A program made the translations under genes and the position numbers. Below the pieces are notes generated by a model. That model was not told the DNA's origin. It saw only the letters and a list, made by a program, of their open reading frames with translations, and did not search any database. A DNA stretch of 6,734 nucleotides from Bacillota bacterium (GTDB lineage: Bacteria > Bacillota > Sulfobacillia > JAJZYS01 > JAJYTV01). How positions within the stretch are numbered: the first letter of the stretch is position 1; each line of letters begins with the position of its first letter. Positions 6,200-6,734 of this stretch are shown here, piece after piece. The stretch covers positions 1-6,734 of the forward strand of contig JAJZIE010000138.1 of NCBI GenBank assembly GCA_021810725.1. Reading direction: 5' to 3'.

Positions 6200-6531
6200 G
6201 GCACGATCCCCCCCAGGAGGTCCAGTCTCGTCAGGGCCGCGGCGGCGTGCGCCTGAAGCCTTGCCGCCTCCTCCGCGAGGCGTTCACGTCCGTCCGTGGT
6301 CAGCCGGTAGTAGCGGCGCAACCTGCTGTCGACGATCTCCTCCCGCTCCACCTCGATCAGTCCATCCTGCCGAAGCCGTTCAAGGGCGGTGTACAAGGTG
6401 CCGGCCTGCAAGCGGACACGGCCGCCCGAGATCCCCTCCACGTCCCGGATGATGCCGTACCCGTGCTGGCTGCCGGCGGCGAGCGCCGTCAGGATCAGGA
6501 AGCTCGATTCCTGCATCGCGCGTCTGTTCAT
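6196..6531 (-). CDS. PadR-family transcriptional regulator
   Basis: The 111-residue product is a complete short PadR repressor. It has the N-terminal FLILTALAAGSQHGYGI segment (11-27), a winged-helix core with LQAGTLYTALERLRQDGLIE (41-60), the wing strand RRYYRLTTDG (72-81), and a C-terminal dimerisation helix (about 82-104). PadR proteins bind DNA as dimers and usually repress their own operon and a neighbouring membrane or stress gene until a small molecule binds. Here the coupled targets would be the membrane protein and the lipoprotein hydrolase. ATG 6531 is chosen because it matches the usual family start and lies at the predicted transcription start. No Shine-Dalgarno sequence precedes it. 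ATG 6516 is an in-frame alternative that would cut five residues. Confidence 0.92.
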   Translation of the reverse strand: MNRRAMQESSFLILTALAAGSQHGYGIIRDVEGISGGRVRLQAGTLYTALERLRQDGLIEVEREEIVDSRLRRYYRLTTDGRERLAEEAARLQAHAAAALTRLDLLGGIVP

Positions 6532-6566
6532 GTTGTCAGCATATATCGTTGACCTTCATATAGCAA
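6532..6566 (-). promoter_or_regulatory. padR promoter, probably leaderless, with AT-rich dyad
   Basis: On the minus strand TTGCTA (6566-6561) and TATGCT (6543-6538) are spaced by 17 bases, a good -35/-10 pair. The predicted start of transcription falls on or next to the A of the padR ATG, 6 bases past the -10. With no ribosome site present, this suggests a leaderless mRNA. TATAT and ATATA half-sites (about 6562-6558 and 6546-6542) flank an 11-base spacer within the promoter. They could be the operator for PadR autoregulation; that part is inference. Confidence 0.55.
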
Positions 6567-6734
6567 GTGGGCCGACGGCTTAACCGGTCAGCTTGGCCAG
6601 GGATCCAGGGAAGGGGTGGCGTCACCGGCGCCGGTTGCCCGCACCGCCCACGGCGGGCCAACCACGACAGGAGTCGCTCCAGTTCTGGCGAAGGACTGCG
6701 TCGAATTCATCCGTGGCGTCGAAGCGAGGAGGCA
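6567..6734. other. Right-edge region with no convincing gene
   Basis: No gene is supported here. One plus-strand frame is open from GTG 6616 to the edge (39 codons, about 70% G/C third positions, lower than the real genes), and two minus-strand frames are open from the edge for 35-50 codons. None has a convincing ribosome site or a recognisable motif. GAGGAGG near 6727-6732 could be a ribosome site for a plus-strand gene starting just beyond the window. Confidence 0.3.

Noticed and set aside
6616..6734. Plus-strand open frame from GTG 6616 to the edge
   Set aside because: It has only 39 codons, weaker third-position GC than the real genes, no properly spaced ribosome site and no recognisable motif; kept only as a remark in the edge region.

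Overview
The window is high-GC bacterial DNA with strong G/C bias at third codon positions. The right half points to an actinobacterium (Actinomycetota): a lipoprotein with a PknH-like extracellular domain, a PadR regulator followed by a small membrane protein whose N-terminus has the YRRLL-LYP/EHEEEM signature, and an apparently leaderless promoter. This is inference from family knowledge. The class cannot be fixed from the sequence, and the glycosyltransferase on the left also has relatives outside that phylum.

Left half, plus strand. The window opens inside a GtrA-like membrane protein gene (ends 358). After a short gap with a GC hairpin comes a tightly coupled three-gene operon joined by two ATGA overlaps. 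Its genes encode an unrecognised soluble protein with a predicted ferredoxin-like C-terminal domain (to 1121), a 62-residue two-helix membrane peptide (1118-1306), and a 714-residue membrane glycosyltransferase (1303-3447). The transferase carries an N-terminal MshEN-type module with two 24-residue motifs of the cyclic-di-GMP-binding kind, then a processive family-2 catalytic domain with D, TED and QxxRW signatures. My reading is a polysaccharide synthase switched by cyclic di-GMP, with two small partners made in step with it. GtrA-type proteins usually act in polyprenyl-sugar or surface-glycan pathways, which fits.

Centre. The plus-strand operon converges on a minus-strand VOC-fold gene (3568-3963). 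A 12-bp perfect hairpin lies between them and can serve as a terminator for both sides.

Right half, minus strand. A cluster reads from right to left: padR (6531-6196), a four-helix membrane protein (6199-5543, GTGA overlap with padR), and a secreted lipoprotein fusing a PknH-like sensor domain to an alpha/beta hydrolase (5540-4059, two bases after the previous stop). The VOC gene follows after a 95-base gap and may be cotranscribed. Upstream of padR an AT-rich island in GC-rich DNA holds a good -35/-10 pair that would start the transcript at the padR ATG. The last 168 bases hold no convincing gene. No RNA genes, mobile elements or CRISPR arrays were seen.
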